A stretch of 26,656 nucleotides of DNA from BMS3Abin12 sp964487445. GTDB taxonomy: Bacteria > Pseudomonadota > Gammaproteobacteria > 21-64-14. Within the stretch, counting starts at the first letter, position 1, and the number at the start of each line of letters is the position of its first letter. Below the pieces are notes generated by a model, which had not been told where the DNA came from, searched no databases, and was given only the letters and a program-made list of their open reading frames with translations. The position numbers and the translations under genes were made by a program. This document shows positions 1-9,699 of this stretch, piece after piece. The stretch is taken from contig CAZAQG010000032.1 in the NCBI GenBank assembly GCA_964487445.1, forward strand, positions 1 through 26,656, given 5' to 3'.

Positions 1-42
1 TATTATTTATTCCCTCCGTCCCCTTTACCTCTCCTTTACCTC
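1..42. other. Left-edge noncoding stretch with a purine-rich direct repeat
   Basis: No gene is visible here. Read on the minus strand, the stretch is purine-rich and holds the unit AGGTAAAGG twice in tandem, followed by an AT-rich tail that runs off the window. It lies just downstream of the stop codon of the beta-barrel gene. It could be a spacer with ribosome-binding potential for a minus-strand gene beyond the edge, or part of a 3' untranslated region. There is no stem-loop with a T tract, so I do not call a terminator. Confidence 0.3.
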
Positions 43-762
43 TTAAAACCGAAGGGCGATTCCACCGGAGTACGCGAGTGCGGCACCATGTCCGCGAATG
101 CGGTCGGCTTGAACGTCGGCGAACAGACCCAGGGGACCGATAAGGCGCAGGTCCGCGACCGCACCGTAGTGGAGCATGGTGAAATCCCGATACACCACGG
201 GATGTACCTGTCCGTTCGATCCAACCGCTTCCTCGGCGCGGTGGAGATAGTTCGCATCGAAAAACGGCGCAAGGACAAGACGGGAACCGATCGCCCATTG
301 GATCTCGAGCCCGCCGCCGGCCTCGTACCCCGCCTTGATATCGTTCAGGTCGGAGCCGAAGGTGAGCCCGATTGCCTGTATGCTGTTGAGTCCGCCGGCC
401 GAGTCGAGGTCGAGGGCGCCCCGGGCGAAGGGGATGATGCGAAGATTCGGCCGCGGCTCGAGGATCCATCCGATTCGCTGCGAAATGGAATAGGCGCGAA
501 GATAGTCGAGCGCGGCGCCTCCATCGACATGCCCGTAGGCGAACCGCAGGGCGGAGCCGAAGTATAAACGGCCGATTGTGCCGCGGGTATTCATCTCCGC
601 AAAGTGAATGGCATTGTACCCGCCGGCCGGCAGATATCGACCGTAGGCGATGGAGAAGCCGCTGTCGAACCGGTCGAGTGCTCCGGCACCGCCGTCCGCC
701 AAAGCGGGCGGTATGGCGCATAGGACAATCACAGCGGCGCCAAGAATTGCTGTGACACGCAT
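43..762 (-). CDS. Outer-membrane beta-barrel protein, function unknown
   Basis: The 239-residue product starts with a signal peptide (about residues 1-22, basic start, hydrophobic core, then a cut after ALA). The rest alternates polar and hydrophobic residues as in transmembrane beta strands and ends in Phe (GGIALRF), the usual BAM recognition signal of outer-membrane proteins. Its size suits an 8- to 10-stranded barrel such as OmpW, acyloxyacyl hydrolase-like or OmpA-like barrels. I see no catalytic motif that decides between them. The ATG at 762 is preceded by a GGGAG/AGGA ribosome site, and a promoter lies about 45 bases upstream. It reads as a monocistronic gene. Exported barrel: fairly sure. 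Function: unknown. Confidence 0.75.
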   Translation of the reverse strand: MRVTAILGAAVIVLCAIPPALADGGAGALDRFDSGFSIAYGRYLPAGGYNAIHFAEMNTRGTIGRLYFGSALRFAYGHVDGGAALDYLRAYSISQRIGWILEPRPNLRIIPFARGALDLDSAGGLNSIQAIGLTFGSDLNDIKAGYEAGGGLEIQWAIGSRLVLAPFFDANYLHRAEEAVGSNGQVHPVVYRDFTMLHYGAVADLRLIGPLGLFADVQADRIRGHGAALAYSGGIALRF

Positions 763-803
763 GATCCTGCTCCCGGGCTCGGCCGTTTGTGGCTGTCTTG
801 GAT

Positions 804-832
804 TCTATAGAAAAGCCGATAGGCCGCCACAA
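804..832 (-). promoter_or_regulatory. Probable sigma-70 promoter of the beta-barrel gene
   Basis: On the minus strand a -35-like TTGTGG (827-832) and a -10-like TATAGA (804-809) are separated by exactly 17 bases. The -10 lies about 42 bases upstream of the ATG at 762. The -35 is only a partial match. The same -10 hexamer with the same spacing occurs in front of dksA in this window. Confidence 0.5.
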
Positions 833-962
833 CATAGCGATTTTCAATAAACCGCGCAACCACGGCCTCTTCCAATGGCACATGAGCCTGAATGGGGGGT
901 GTGATTCCGGCGCGAGATGAGCCTCAAGGCGGTCCGGGAACGGGCATCATTGCAGGATGATG

Positions 963-1206
963 ATCGTGACCCTCAAAACCCGAGTACTCCAGAGTTTCGG
1001 GTGTCTCGACCCGGAGCGGGCTCGGTCGCCGTTCACGAACGCCTGCAGGGTGCTCCGAGTCCCGGTGCCGCGGGGCGCCTTGCGCGGCTGACGAGCCTTA
1101 CGCCCGGGGACTTCGCGACCGCCGTGCGCCGGCTCGGCCTGTTCGCGCGCGGTGCGAACACGCAGGTTCTCGCCGCCCCATCGGGTTCGTCGCCCGCCCG
1201 CCCTGC
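963..1206 (+). pseudogene. Frameshifted C-terminal remnant of an AAA+ family ATPase
   Basis: No intact ORF covers this stretch, but three frames read successively like the conserved tail of a family of bacterial AAA+ ATPases. First frame, about 963-1088: LKT, then CLDPERAR, then PVPRGALRG before a stop. Second frame, about 1076-1160: RLARLTSLTPGDFATAVRRL. Third frame, about 1165-1206: GSRRPIGFVARP. In the intact proteins, as I remember them, these blocks follow in the same order (a DYLxPEQA-like block, LARLxxLTPGDFA, then RRPIGF at the C terminus). At least two frameshifts separate them and the ATPase core is missing. I read it as a decayed gene end. The recognition rests on motif memory, without an alignment. 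Confidence 0.5.
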
Positions 1207-1251
1207 AGGGGGCATCGCGGCCGGAGGCGTACCGAGACACACTTTGTTCGA

Positions 1252-1272
1252 GTGCGACGTATTTCGTCGCAC
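1252..1272. repeat. Perfect short inverted repeat in the gene-free stretch before the ATPase
   Basis: The arms GTGCGACG (1252-1259) and CGTCGCAC (1265-1272) flank the loop TATTT. No T tract follows on either strand, so it is not a standard terminator. It lies just beyond the ATPase remnant. The rest of the gene-free stretch (833-962 and 1273-1484) holds nothing I can name, apart from AT-rich sequence with a TATATT at 1454-1459 that may serve as the -10 of the next gene. Confidence 0.4.
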
Positions 1273-1484
1273 CGGCGCGTTAGGGTGGAGGCATTGGGAG
1301 TTCACCGCGCCCCGGCAGAGGAAAGGCGACCATAACCGGTTTGTTGAAATCGAATCTGCGGTGTGTGCGTACGTCCTTGTATCCAGGCACTGTCAAAATC
1401 GGGTTACTTCGCGCCCTCTGGTATTTCTCCTCCCTGTAAGTCGAATTATTCGTTATATTAGACTTTCTAAAAGGAGATAAGCTC

Positions 1485-2828
1485 ATGGGGAAACCCATCA
1501 TGCGGCCGCTCAAGGACGCACTGACCGAGAAGCTTGTGGAATCCCTGGCGGGTCCGATTCCTGAAGGGATCCCACGACAACTCTACGGCGCCACCCGCCT
1601 GCCGGGGAAGGTCACCGCTGTGATCGGCATGCGCCGGGCCGGAAAAACCACCTTCCTACACCAGTTGCGCCGGGAGCGGTTGTCGCATGGCGCCAAGCGG
1701 GACCAGCTACCCTATGTGAACTTCGAAGACGAACGCCTCGCCGATCTGGAGGCGAGTCAGTTAGGATTTTTGCTCGATGAGTATGGCCGGCGAGTTCCGG
1801 AGGCTGGAGAAAAAGACACGGTCACCTGGTGCTTCGATGAGATCCAGGCGGTTCCAGGTTGGGAACGATTCGTGCGGCGGCTGCTCGATTCCGGGAGGGT
1901 TGAAATCATCGTTACCGGCTCCTCCGCCGCATTGCTCTCTCGGGAGATCGCAACGGCGCTACGCGGTCGCGCCTGGGAAGTATCCCTCTATCCGTTCAGC
2001 TTCTCTGAGGCCCTCATCCACCGTGGACACGCGGTTCGCGACGATCCCGGACTCCTTACCGGCGCTGCGCGCGCCCGAATTGAGCGAGCCTTCCAGGACT
2101 GGCTCATGATCGGCGGTTTCCCCGAGGCACAAGGTCTGGACGTCGCGACCCGCCACCAGTTGCTGTTGGACTACGTGGACGTAGCCATACTACGCGATGT
2201 CGTCGAACGCCATGAAGTAAGCAACGTGGTGGGTTTGCGCCGGCTCGTCCGGCACCTGCTTGGCAACGCGGCGGGCCTCTTTAGTGTGGAAAAATTCTAC
2301 GCAACGTTAAAGAGCCAGGGCATCGCCATCTCCAAAGACACGGTGCACCGGCTGCTCGCTTATCTCGAGGACTGCTTCCTTGTACGTATGGTCTGGATGG
2401 AGTCGACCTCGGAGCGCCAACGCATGGTGAATCCGCGCAAAGCCTATCCAGTGGACACCGGGCTAATCCCGGTATTTGACCGTAGCGGACGCAGCAACAG
2501 CGGACATGCGCTGGAGACCGCCGTGCTTGTCGAACTCGAGAGGCGACGTTGTACCGTAACCTATGTGCGCACACCAGGCGGCTATGAGGTTGATTTCCTC
2601 GCTAGAAGTGCGGCGGGAGAAATTGAACTGCTTCAGGTCTGCGCCGATGCCGGCGACCCGGAGACTGCGGAACGCGAACTGCGAGCGCTGGAGGAGGCAG
2701 GTAAACGGTACCCCGAAGCCCGTAAACGGTTACTCACGCTCACGCACGACGGGTTGCCCACGGATACGCCACTTGGGATGGTAGCTCAACCTGCGTACGA
2801 GTGGATGCTATTGCCGCAGCCGCATTGA
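1485..2828 (+). CDS. AAA_14/DUF4143 family ATPase
   Basis: The 447-residue product has the layout of AAA_14 plus DUF4143 proteins. The P-loop is GMRRAGKTT (about 48-56), the Walker B is CFDEIQ (about 116-121) and a sensor-like strand IIVTGSSAALLS follows near 141-152. Next come a winged-helix-like middle part and a C-terminal block (EVDFLAR, then IELLQVCAD) that in this family resembles a decayed PD-(D/E)xK nuclease fold, with Gln where Lys would sit. The molecular function of the family is unsettled; members are patchily distributed and often found beside toxin-antitoxin or mobile genes. The ATG at 1485 follows AAGGAG at 1471-1476 in an AT-rich leader, unlike its GC-rich neighbours. It stands alone and converges with the acyl-AMP ligase gene. 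Family assignment is sure; acquisition by transfer is an inference. Confidence 0.88.
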   Translation: MGKPIMRPLKDALTEKLVESLAGPIPEGIPRQLYGATRLPGKVTAVIGMRRAGKTTFLHQLRRERLSHGAKRDQLPYVNFEDERLADLEASQLGFLLDEYGRRVPEAGEKDTVTWCFDEIQAVPGWERFVRRLLDSGRVEIIVTGSSAALLSREIATALRGRAWEVSLYPFSFSEALIHRGHAVRDDPGLLTGAARARIERAFQDWLMIGGFPEAQGLDVATRHQLLLDYVDVAILRDVVERHEVSNVVGLRRLVRHLLGNAAGLFSVEKFYATLKSQGIAISKDTVHRLLAYLEDCFLVRMVWMESTSERQRMVNPRKAYPVDTGLIPVFDRSGRSNSGHALETAVLVELERRRCTVTYVRTPGGYEVDFLARSAAGEIELLQVCADAGDPETAERELRALEEAGKRYPEARKRLLTLTHDGLPTDTPLGMVAQPAYEWMLLPQPH

Positions 2829-2892
2829 CCCATCTGGATTGTCCCATCCGCTGTTGAACTTCGGGAGGCGGCGGACTCCGGGCAATCGGGGA

Positions 2893-4917
2893 TTAGCGCC
2901 TTCCTTCGCCCTGTAAGCGGGGGGCGGAGTCGGCTTCGGGTGTCCCGTCCCGGGCGTGCGGGGCGCCGACGGTTTCACACCGGTCACGGAGGTGCGCGGC
3001 GAGGTGTGCCACGGTGGGATGGTCGAAGAAGTCGGTGATCTCGAGCGCGCCCGGATAGCGGGCCTCGACCTGTTCGTAGATCTGGGCGAGGGTCAGGGAA
3101 CCGGTGCCCAGTTCGAAGAGGTTGTCGTCGCGACCGATGGTCGTCTCCGGAATACAGGCCGTGCAGATCTCCAGCAACCGGCGCTCGATGTCGGTGATCC
3201 CGGCGTCGGTCCCGGTCGCCGGGAGTTTCTCGATCCGCTCGATGAGTTGCGCGAATTCCCCCGTCCGGTAGCGTTCGGCGAGTCGGTAGCGCCGGATCTT
3301 CCCGCTGGTGGTCTTGGGGATGCGTGCGATGGGGATGGCCTGCGCCGCGGCGAGTCCGAGCTGCTCGGAAAGCGTCCGGCGCACGCGCCGGGCGAGCGGC
3401 GCGAAGTCCTCGACCGCGCCGCGGAACACCACGAACACCAGCAACCGCCCGCCTTGCGCATCGTCGTCCGGCGCACCGCAGGCGGCGACGCGCCCCGGTT
3501 CCAGTCCGGCGTGTTCGTGCAGGAGCGCTTCGATGTCATGCGGGAAGAGGTTCCGGCCGTTGACGAAGATGATTTCCTTGGCGCGTCCGGCCACGAACAA
3601 TTCCCCGTCGGACAGGAACCCCAGGTCGCCGGTGTCGAGCCAGCCATCGGCGCTGAATGCGGAGCGGTCGCGGCCGCCGCCCGCGACGTGGTAGCCCGCG
3701 GTGACGTTGTCGCCGCGGATCAGGATGCGCCCGGTCACGCCCTCCGGCAACGCGGCCTCGTCGTGGTCGCGGATCGCGACCTCGCAGTCGCGGTTCGGGC
3801 TTCCCACCCCCACCAGCGAGAGCGCCGCCGGATCGGATTCCCCGCACATCCGCACAGGCATCCCCACCCCCAGCGAATGCCGGTCGACATGGTGTACGCG
3901 CAGGGGGGCGCCCGGTTCGGGAGAGGTCACCCCGAGACTCGCCTCGGCCAGGCCGTAGACCGGGAACATGGTCTCCGGACGCAGGCCGCACGGTGCCATG
4001 CGCTCCAGGAATTCGCGGCACAACGCGGCCGAGATCGGCTCGGCGCCGTTGACGATCAGGCGCACGGCCGACAGGTCGACGTCCGGTGAGTCGCTCCCGA
4101 GGGCCTTGAGCAGGTGCCGGTAGCCGAAGTTGGGCGAGGACAGGACCGTGGCGCGGTGCGCGGCGGCCTGTCGGAGCCAGAGCAGGGGATGTCGCACGAA
4201 CGATTCGGTCGCCATCAGGCAATGGTCGATGGCGCACGCGAGCGGTGTCAGGTGAAAGCCGATGAGGCCCATGTCGTGGGTCATCGGCATCCAACTGAAG
4301 GTCACGTCGGACTTGCCGAGCCGGATGCACGCCGCGATCGCCGCGACGTTGGTCAGCAGGTTACGGTGCGTGAGCACCACGCCCTTGGGTGTGCGCGTTG
4401 ATCCGGAGGAGAACTGGATCAGGGCGACGTCTCCGGGTGCCCGCGGCTGTACCTGTCCGGTGCGATGCGCATCGGTGATCCGGTCCAGGCGCACGGCGGC
4501 GTGGTCCATCGTGTCGAATCGCTCTTCCTCGCCCGCGGCGCGGGCGAAGCTCGCGTAGCGATCCAGCACCGGTTGTACCGTGCACAGCAGCGGTCGGTCC
4601 AGGGTCTCCCAGATCCGGAACAGCTTGAGGCGGTTGCCCGGGGTGTTGGCGACCGCGACCGGAACGGGGATGAGTCCGCCGAGCTGGCAGGCCCAGAAGG
4701 CGTCCACGAACGCTTCGTTCGAGGCCAACAGGAGGACTACCGGACGGTTCGGCTCGGCGCCGGCCGCTTGCAGGTGGTGCAGCAGGTTCAGGGCGCGGCG
4801 TTCGAGGTCCCGGTACGCGACGCGCCGTTCGGCGTGCGCGCCGTCGAGGTAGGTCACGCCGCATGCACCGCGTGCGGCGCGACGAAGGAGATCGGGTAAG
4901 GTTTCGGCACCACTCAT
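2893..4917 (-). CDS. Fatty acyl-AMP ligase with C-terminal acyl carrier domain
   Basis: The 674-residue protein is an ANL-superfamily adenylating enzyme of the FAAL type. It has the phosphate loop SSGSTRTPKG (about 169-178), the FAAL-typical MTHDMGLIG (about 214-222), YGLAEASLG (about 320-328), DTGDLGF (about 426) and the C-terminal catalytic Lys in KTTSGKIRR (about 534-542). A carrier domain follows, with the phosphopantetheine Ser in GTGSL (about residue 607). It should activate a fatty acid as acyl-AMP and load it on its own carrier arm, as in the loading modules of lipopeptide, polyketide or unusual lipid synthesis. No partner synthase lies in the window. The ATG at 4917 begins MSGAETL; an upstream in-frame ATG at 4953 is possible, and neither has a strong ribosome site. 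The open frame continues far upstream only because it is antisense to the PAP2 gene. Confidence 0.85.
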   Translation of the reverse strand: MSGAETLPDLLRRAARGACGVTYLDGAHAERRVAYRDLERRALNLLHHLQAAGAEPNRPVVLLLASNEAFVDAFWACQLGGLIPVPVAVANTPGNRLKLFRIWETLDRPLLCTVQPVLDRYASFARAAGEEERFDTMDHAAVRLDRITDAHRTGQVQPRAPGDVALIQFSSGSTRTPKGVVLTHRNLLTNVAAIAACIRLGKSDVTFSWMPMTHDMGLIGFHLTPLACAIDHCLMATESFVRHPLLWLRQAAAHRATVLSSPNFGYRHLLKALGSDSPDVDLSAVRLIVNGAEPISAALCREFLERMAPCGLRPETMFPVYGLAEASLGVTSPEPGAPLRVHHVDRHSLGVGMPVRMCGESDPAALSLVGVGSPNRDCEVAIRDHDEAALPEGVTGRILIRGDNVTAGYHVAGGGRDRSAFSADGWLDTGDLGFLSDGELFVAGRAKEIIFVNGRNLFPHDIEALLHEHAGLEPGRVAACGAPDDDAQGGRLLVFVVFRGAVEDFAPLARRVRRTLSEQLGLAAAQAIPIARIPKTTSGKIRRYRLAERYRTGEFAQLIERIEKLPATGTDAGITDIERRLLEICTACIPETTIGRDDNLFELGTGSLTLAQIYEQVEARYPGALEITDFFDHPTVAHLAAHLRDRCETVGAPHARDGTPEADSAPRLQGEGRR

Positions 4918-5052
4918 CGGGGTTCGGGTACCGGGCCGGGCACGGGCGTCCATTATCCCCGAATCGCGCCCACGAACAAAGGGCCGCCCCTGTGCCGCAT
5001 GCGGCCCGCGGTGTATCCTGCCCCGGTGCCGCGGGACCGTCGCGGCGAGGGG

Positions 5053-5685
5053 ATGCGATCGGTGAAGGTGCGGCGGAATGGGTCGGCCCTGCTGGTGGTC
5101 ACGGGCTTGGTGGTCCTGTCCTGCCGGTACGTGGATATCCCCGTCGCGTTGTTCTTCGATGGGCTGCTCCGATGGAGTGGGCGCTGGCGCCACTATACGG
5201 CGCATATCCCGGATGCGCTCACCGGGGTCGTGTTCATCGGGACCGTTTTGAGTTGGTTGGGATACTACGTCATGCGGCGTTACGGCCGGTCGCACGCCGC
5301 CGGGTTTCTGCAACTCGTCGGCACCTGCCTGCCGGCGAGTCTCCTCGTCAAGGAGGGGCTCAAGTTCGTATTCTCGCGCACCAACACGCGTGCGTGGCTT
5401 GCGCATCGCGCCCCGTACGGCTTTCACTGGTTCCAGGGCGGCGGACTCTACGGCGCCTTTCCGTCCGGGCACATGGTCGTATTCTCCGCGGTGGGGACCG
5501 CTCTCTGGATGTATTACGGGCGTTTCCGGCCACTCTATCTCGGCGCGCTCGGCGCGCTCGCACTCGCCCTGGTGGCGACCGATTATCACTTCGTGAGCGA
5601 TGTCCTGGCCGGCGGCTACGTGGGCGTGATGGTGGCCCTCGTCAGCCGGCGGTTCCTCGCGCAACCGGGTCGGGATCGGCACTGA
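5053..5685 (+). CDS. PAP2-family membrane phosphatase
   Basis: The protein is about 210 residues with several hydrophobic helices and the three PAP2 (type 2 phosphatidate phosphatase) signatures. These are K-x6-R within KFVFSRTNTR, PSGH with the helper His (FPSGHMVVFSA), and the C-terminal nucleophile block DYHFVSDVLAGG with its H and D. It probably dephosphorylates a lipid phosphate or isoprenoid diphosphate on the periplasmic face of the inner membrane; the substrate cannot be read from sequence. The start is uncertain: ATG 5053 sits right against GAGGGG (5047-5052), GTG 5062 has better spacing to the same site, and an ATG at 4999 would add 18 residues. It diverges from the acyl-AMP ligase gene, which makes a shared lipid role thinkable but unproven. 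Confidence 0.82.
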   Translation: MRSVKVRRNGSALLVVTGLVVLSCRYVDIPVALFFDGLLRWSGRWRHYTAHIPDALTGVVFIGTVLSWLGYYVMRRYGRSHAAGFLQLVGTCLPASLLVKEGLKFVFSRTNTRAWLAHRAPYGFHWFQGGGLYGAFPSGHMVVFSAVGTALWMYYGRFRPLYLGALGALALALVATDYHFVSDVLAGGYVGVMVALVSRRFLAQPGRDRH

Positions 5686-5836
5686 CCGCGCTCGGGCGCC
5701 GGTCCTTGACGGTCTTTCGGATCGATGGCACGGTGTTGCCGGCCGGGCCGGACGATGCGGTTCACGGGCGAGGGGCCGGCGGTTGGGGGGCGTTCGTATT
5801 CATTCGCCGTCGGGAGGTCCCGGCGAAAGGGCTGGC

Positions 5837-6658
5837 ATGCGCGCCGTTGTGTTGGGGCTCGGTCTGCTCCTGCCCGCCTGGGCGGGGGCCGCGGGGGGCG
5901 GCGCGGCGGCGCCGGGGACCTGGCAGGTGGGCATGGCGTTTTCCGTCACGCAGTTTCACTACGAAGAGTCCGTCAACGGCGACGTCCTGGATCGCGAGAA
6001 CGGCCTGCTGCCGGGCCTCGATGCCGGACTGGGCTATGCCCGCGGCGCGTGGTTCGCGCACGGCGCGCTGCGCTACCACGACAACACCGCCGACTATGAC
6101 GGCCGGACTCAGGATGGGATCCTGGTGGCGAGCCGTACCGATGAGGGGGTCCTCGACGTCTCGCTCCTGGGCGGCTACCGCTGGCGACACTTGGGGCATT
6201 GGCGGGTGTCGGCCTACGGCGGGCTCGGTTACCGGCGCTGGCAGCGCGACATCCGTTCCACGCCGATCGCGTCCGGGGTGTTCGAGATGTACCGCTGGGG
6301 CTACGGTTTTCTGGGCGCGACGATCGGTCGGCGGCTCGCCGCACGCATCCGGTGGTCTCTCGACGGGCGCGTGTCGCGCACCATGGGGGCGCGTGTCGCA
6401 GTGGATTTCAGGGGTGCCTTCGATCCCGTGAGCCTGGGGCCGGCCGACCGCTTTGCCGGGCGTCTCGCGTTGCGGTTCGCCTATCGGCTCGCGCGCGCCT
6501 GGTCCGTGCAGGCGGTGCCGTACGTGGAGTGGTGGAATCTCGGACAGAGTCCGGCACGCCCCCTCACCCGGGGGGGCGCTTCATTCGGCTCGGTGTTCGA
6601 GCCGCGCAGCGGGACGCGCGTGATCGGATTCGAACTGGGCGTGTTGCGCCGCTTCTGA
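5837..6658 (+). CDS. Predicted outer-membrane beta-barrel protein
   Basis: The 273-residue product has a signal peptide (about residues 1-19, MRAVVLGLGLLLPAWAGA). A series of amphipathic, aromatic-rich strands follows, and the protein ends in LRRF, a C-terminal Phe typical of barrel proteins. Length and strand count suggest 10-12 strands. I do not recognise a named family or active-site motif. The ATG at 5837 is preceded by AAAGGG (5825-5830) at 6 bases; an in-frame ATG at 5783 would put 18 non-signal residues in front and is rejected. The 151 bases between this gene and the PAP2 gene hold no other gene I can support, and the two may be co-transcribed. It converges on acs. Confidence 0.7.
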   Translation: MRAVVLGLGLLLPAWAGAAGGGAAAPGTWQVGMAFSVTQFHYEESVNGDVLDRENGLLPGLDAGLGYARGAWFAHGALRYHDNTADYDGRTQDGILVASRTDEGVLDVSLLGGYRWRHLGHWRVSAYGGLGYRRWQRDIRSTPIASGVFEMYRWGYGFLGATIGRRLAARIRWSLDGRVSRTMGARVAVDFRGAFDPVSLGPADRFAGRLALRFAYRLARAWSVQAVPYVEWWNLGQSPARPLTRGGASFGSVFEPRSGTRVIGFELGVLRRF

Positions 6659-6749
6659 GCTACGGGCACCGAGAATATCCGTAGGGCGAGCCTCGGCCCG
6701 CCGGCGGCGCCGGATGATCCGATGCCGCGGGTGCGCGGTTCCCCTCGGC

Positions 6750-8690
<1,941 letters not shown>

Positions 8691-8771
8691 CCCGGTTTCC
8701 CCTTGTTGGTCGTCCCGGCGCGGCCGCACGCGCGGCATCAGGGGCGATCTTAGCGGAGCCGGTGCGCGAGG

Positions 8772-9677
8772 TCACCCCGCCCCGGCGGGCCGGGTCCGCC
8801 GGGGCGGGATCTCCTCGATGCGCCAATGCGCAAGTGCCCACTGCCACAACTCCGCCGGCGGTGCCGCGTACAGCTCCGATGCCGGGCGTTGGCCGAGAAA
8901 GGACAGGGCCCGCCACAGCGTCGCTCCCGGCCGGCGCCGGTCGAGTGCCGCGGCGCCGGCACTCTTGCTCAGTTTGCACCCGGCGGCGTCGATGGCTACC
9001 GGGATGTGTCGATAGGTGGGCGTAGGCAGGTCGAGCAGGTGCTGAAGGTGGATCTGGCGCGGCGTCGAGAGCAGCAGGTCGGCGCCGCGCACGACCTCCG
9101 TGACGCCGTCCGCGGCGTCGTCCACGACCACTGCGAGCTGATAGGCGTACAAACCGTCGGCGCGATACACGACGAAATCGCCCACCGCCCGCTCGAGGTC
9201 GAGGCTCATCGCCCCCTGGATCCCGTCGCTGAACGAGACGACCGCGGCGTCGGTGCGCACGCGCAACGCGCGTGCACTCCGTCCGGGCGGGAACCCGTTG
9301 CGGCAAGTGCCGGGATAGACGGGACCGTCGACGCCGCCGATGCCGCGATCGGCGATCTCCCGCCGGCTGCAGGCACATGGGAAAAGCCGTCCGGCGTCGG
9401 CGAGTTTTTCCACCGCCGCTGCGTAGGCCGGGCCCCGCCGGCCCTGGTAGCGCACCTCGCCGTCCCAGTGCAGGCCGAACGCATCCAGGGTGCGCAGGAT
9501 GTCGGCGCCGGCGCCGGCCGCCTCGCGCGGCGGATCGAGATCCTCGATCCGCACCCGCCAGACCCCGTTCCGGACCCGCGCTTGCAGGAAGCTCGCCACG
9601 GCGGCGAGCAGGGAGCCGAAGTGCAAGGGCCCGGTGGGAGAGGGGGCGAAACGACCGCAGTACCGAGCGCTGGGCAC
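8772..9677 (-). CDS. gluQ: Glutamyl-Q tRNA(Asp) synthetase
   Basis: The 301-residue protein resembles the catalytic half of glutamyl-tRNA synthetase without the anticodon-binding domain. It attaches glutamate to the queuosine base at position 34 of tRNA(Asp). Class I signatures are PSPTGPLHFGS (about 12-22, HIGH type) and KLSKS (about 234-238, KMSKS type). The zinc ligands expected for GluQRS are seen as C101, C103, Y121 and C125. It begins 22 bases after the dksA stop codon. The dksA-gluQ pair is a long-known gammaproteobacterial operon, which supports both calls. queF at 15181-15597 belongs to the synthesis of the queuosine that this enzyme modifies. Confidence 0.95.
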   Translation of the reverse strand: MPSARYCGRFAPSPTGPLHFGSLLAAVASFLQARVRNGVWRVRIEDLDPPREAAGAGADILRTLDAFGLHWDGEVRYQGRRGPAYAAAVEKLADAGRLFPCACSRREIADRGIGGVDGPVYPGTCRNGFPPGRSARALRVRTDAAVVSFSDGIQGAMSLDLERAVGDFVVYRADGLYAYQLAVVVDDAADGVTEVVRGADLLLSTPRQIHLQHLLDLPTPTYRHIPVAIDAAGCKLSKSAGAAALDRRRPGATLWRALSFLGQRPASELYAAPPAELWQWALAHWRIEEIPPRRTRPAGAG

Positions 9678-9699
9678 GGGGTCGGGCGGCCCGGTGCGA

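Noticed and set aside
917..1480. 187-residue plus-strand ORF before the DUF4143 ATPase
   Set aside because: Only part of it (TSLTPGDFATAVRRL) resembles a protein, and the matching parts before and after are in other frames, so I call a pseudogene remnant.
4918..5682. Upstream extension of the acyl-AMP ligase reading frame (to 929 residues)
   Set aside because: It runs antisense through the whole PAP2 gene, is Arg/Pro/His-rich without any motif, and homologous enzymes begin near MSGAETL; it is open only because of high GC.
4863..6431. 522-residue plus-strand ORF overlapping PAP2 and the barrel gene
   Set aside because: It is a frame shadow of two well-supported genes and has no motif of its own.
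6660..6684. Inverted repeat CTACGG/CCGTAG after the second barrel gene as a terminator
   Set aside because: A six-base stem with a 13-base loop and no T tract is too weak to call.
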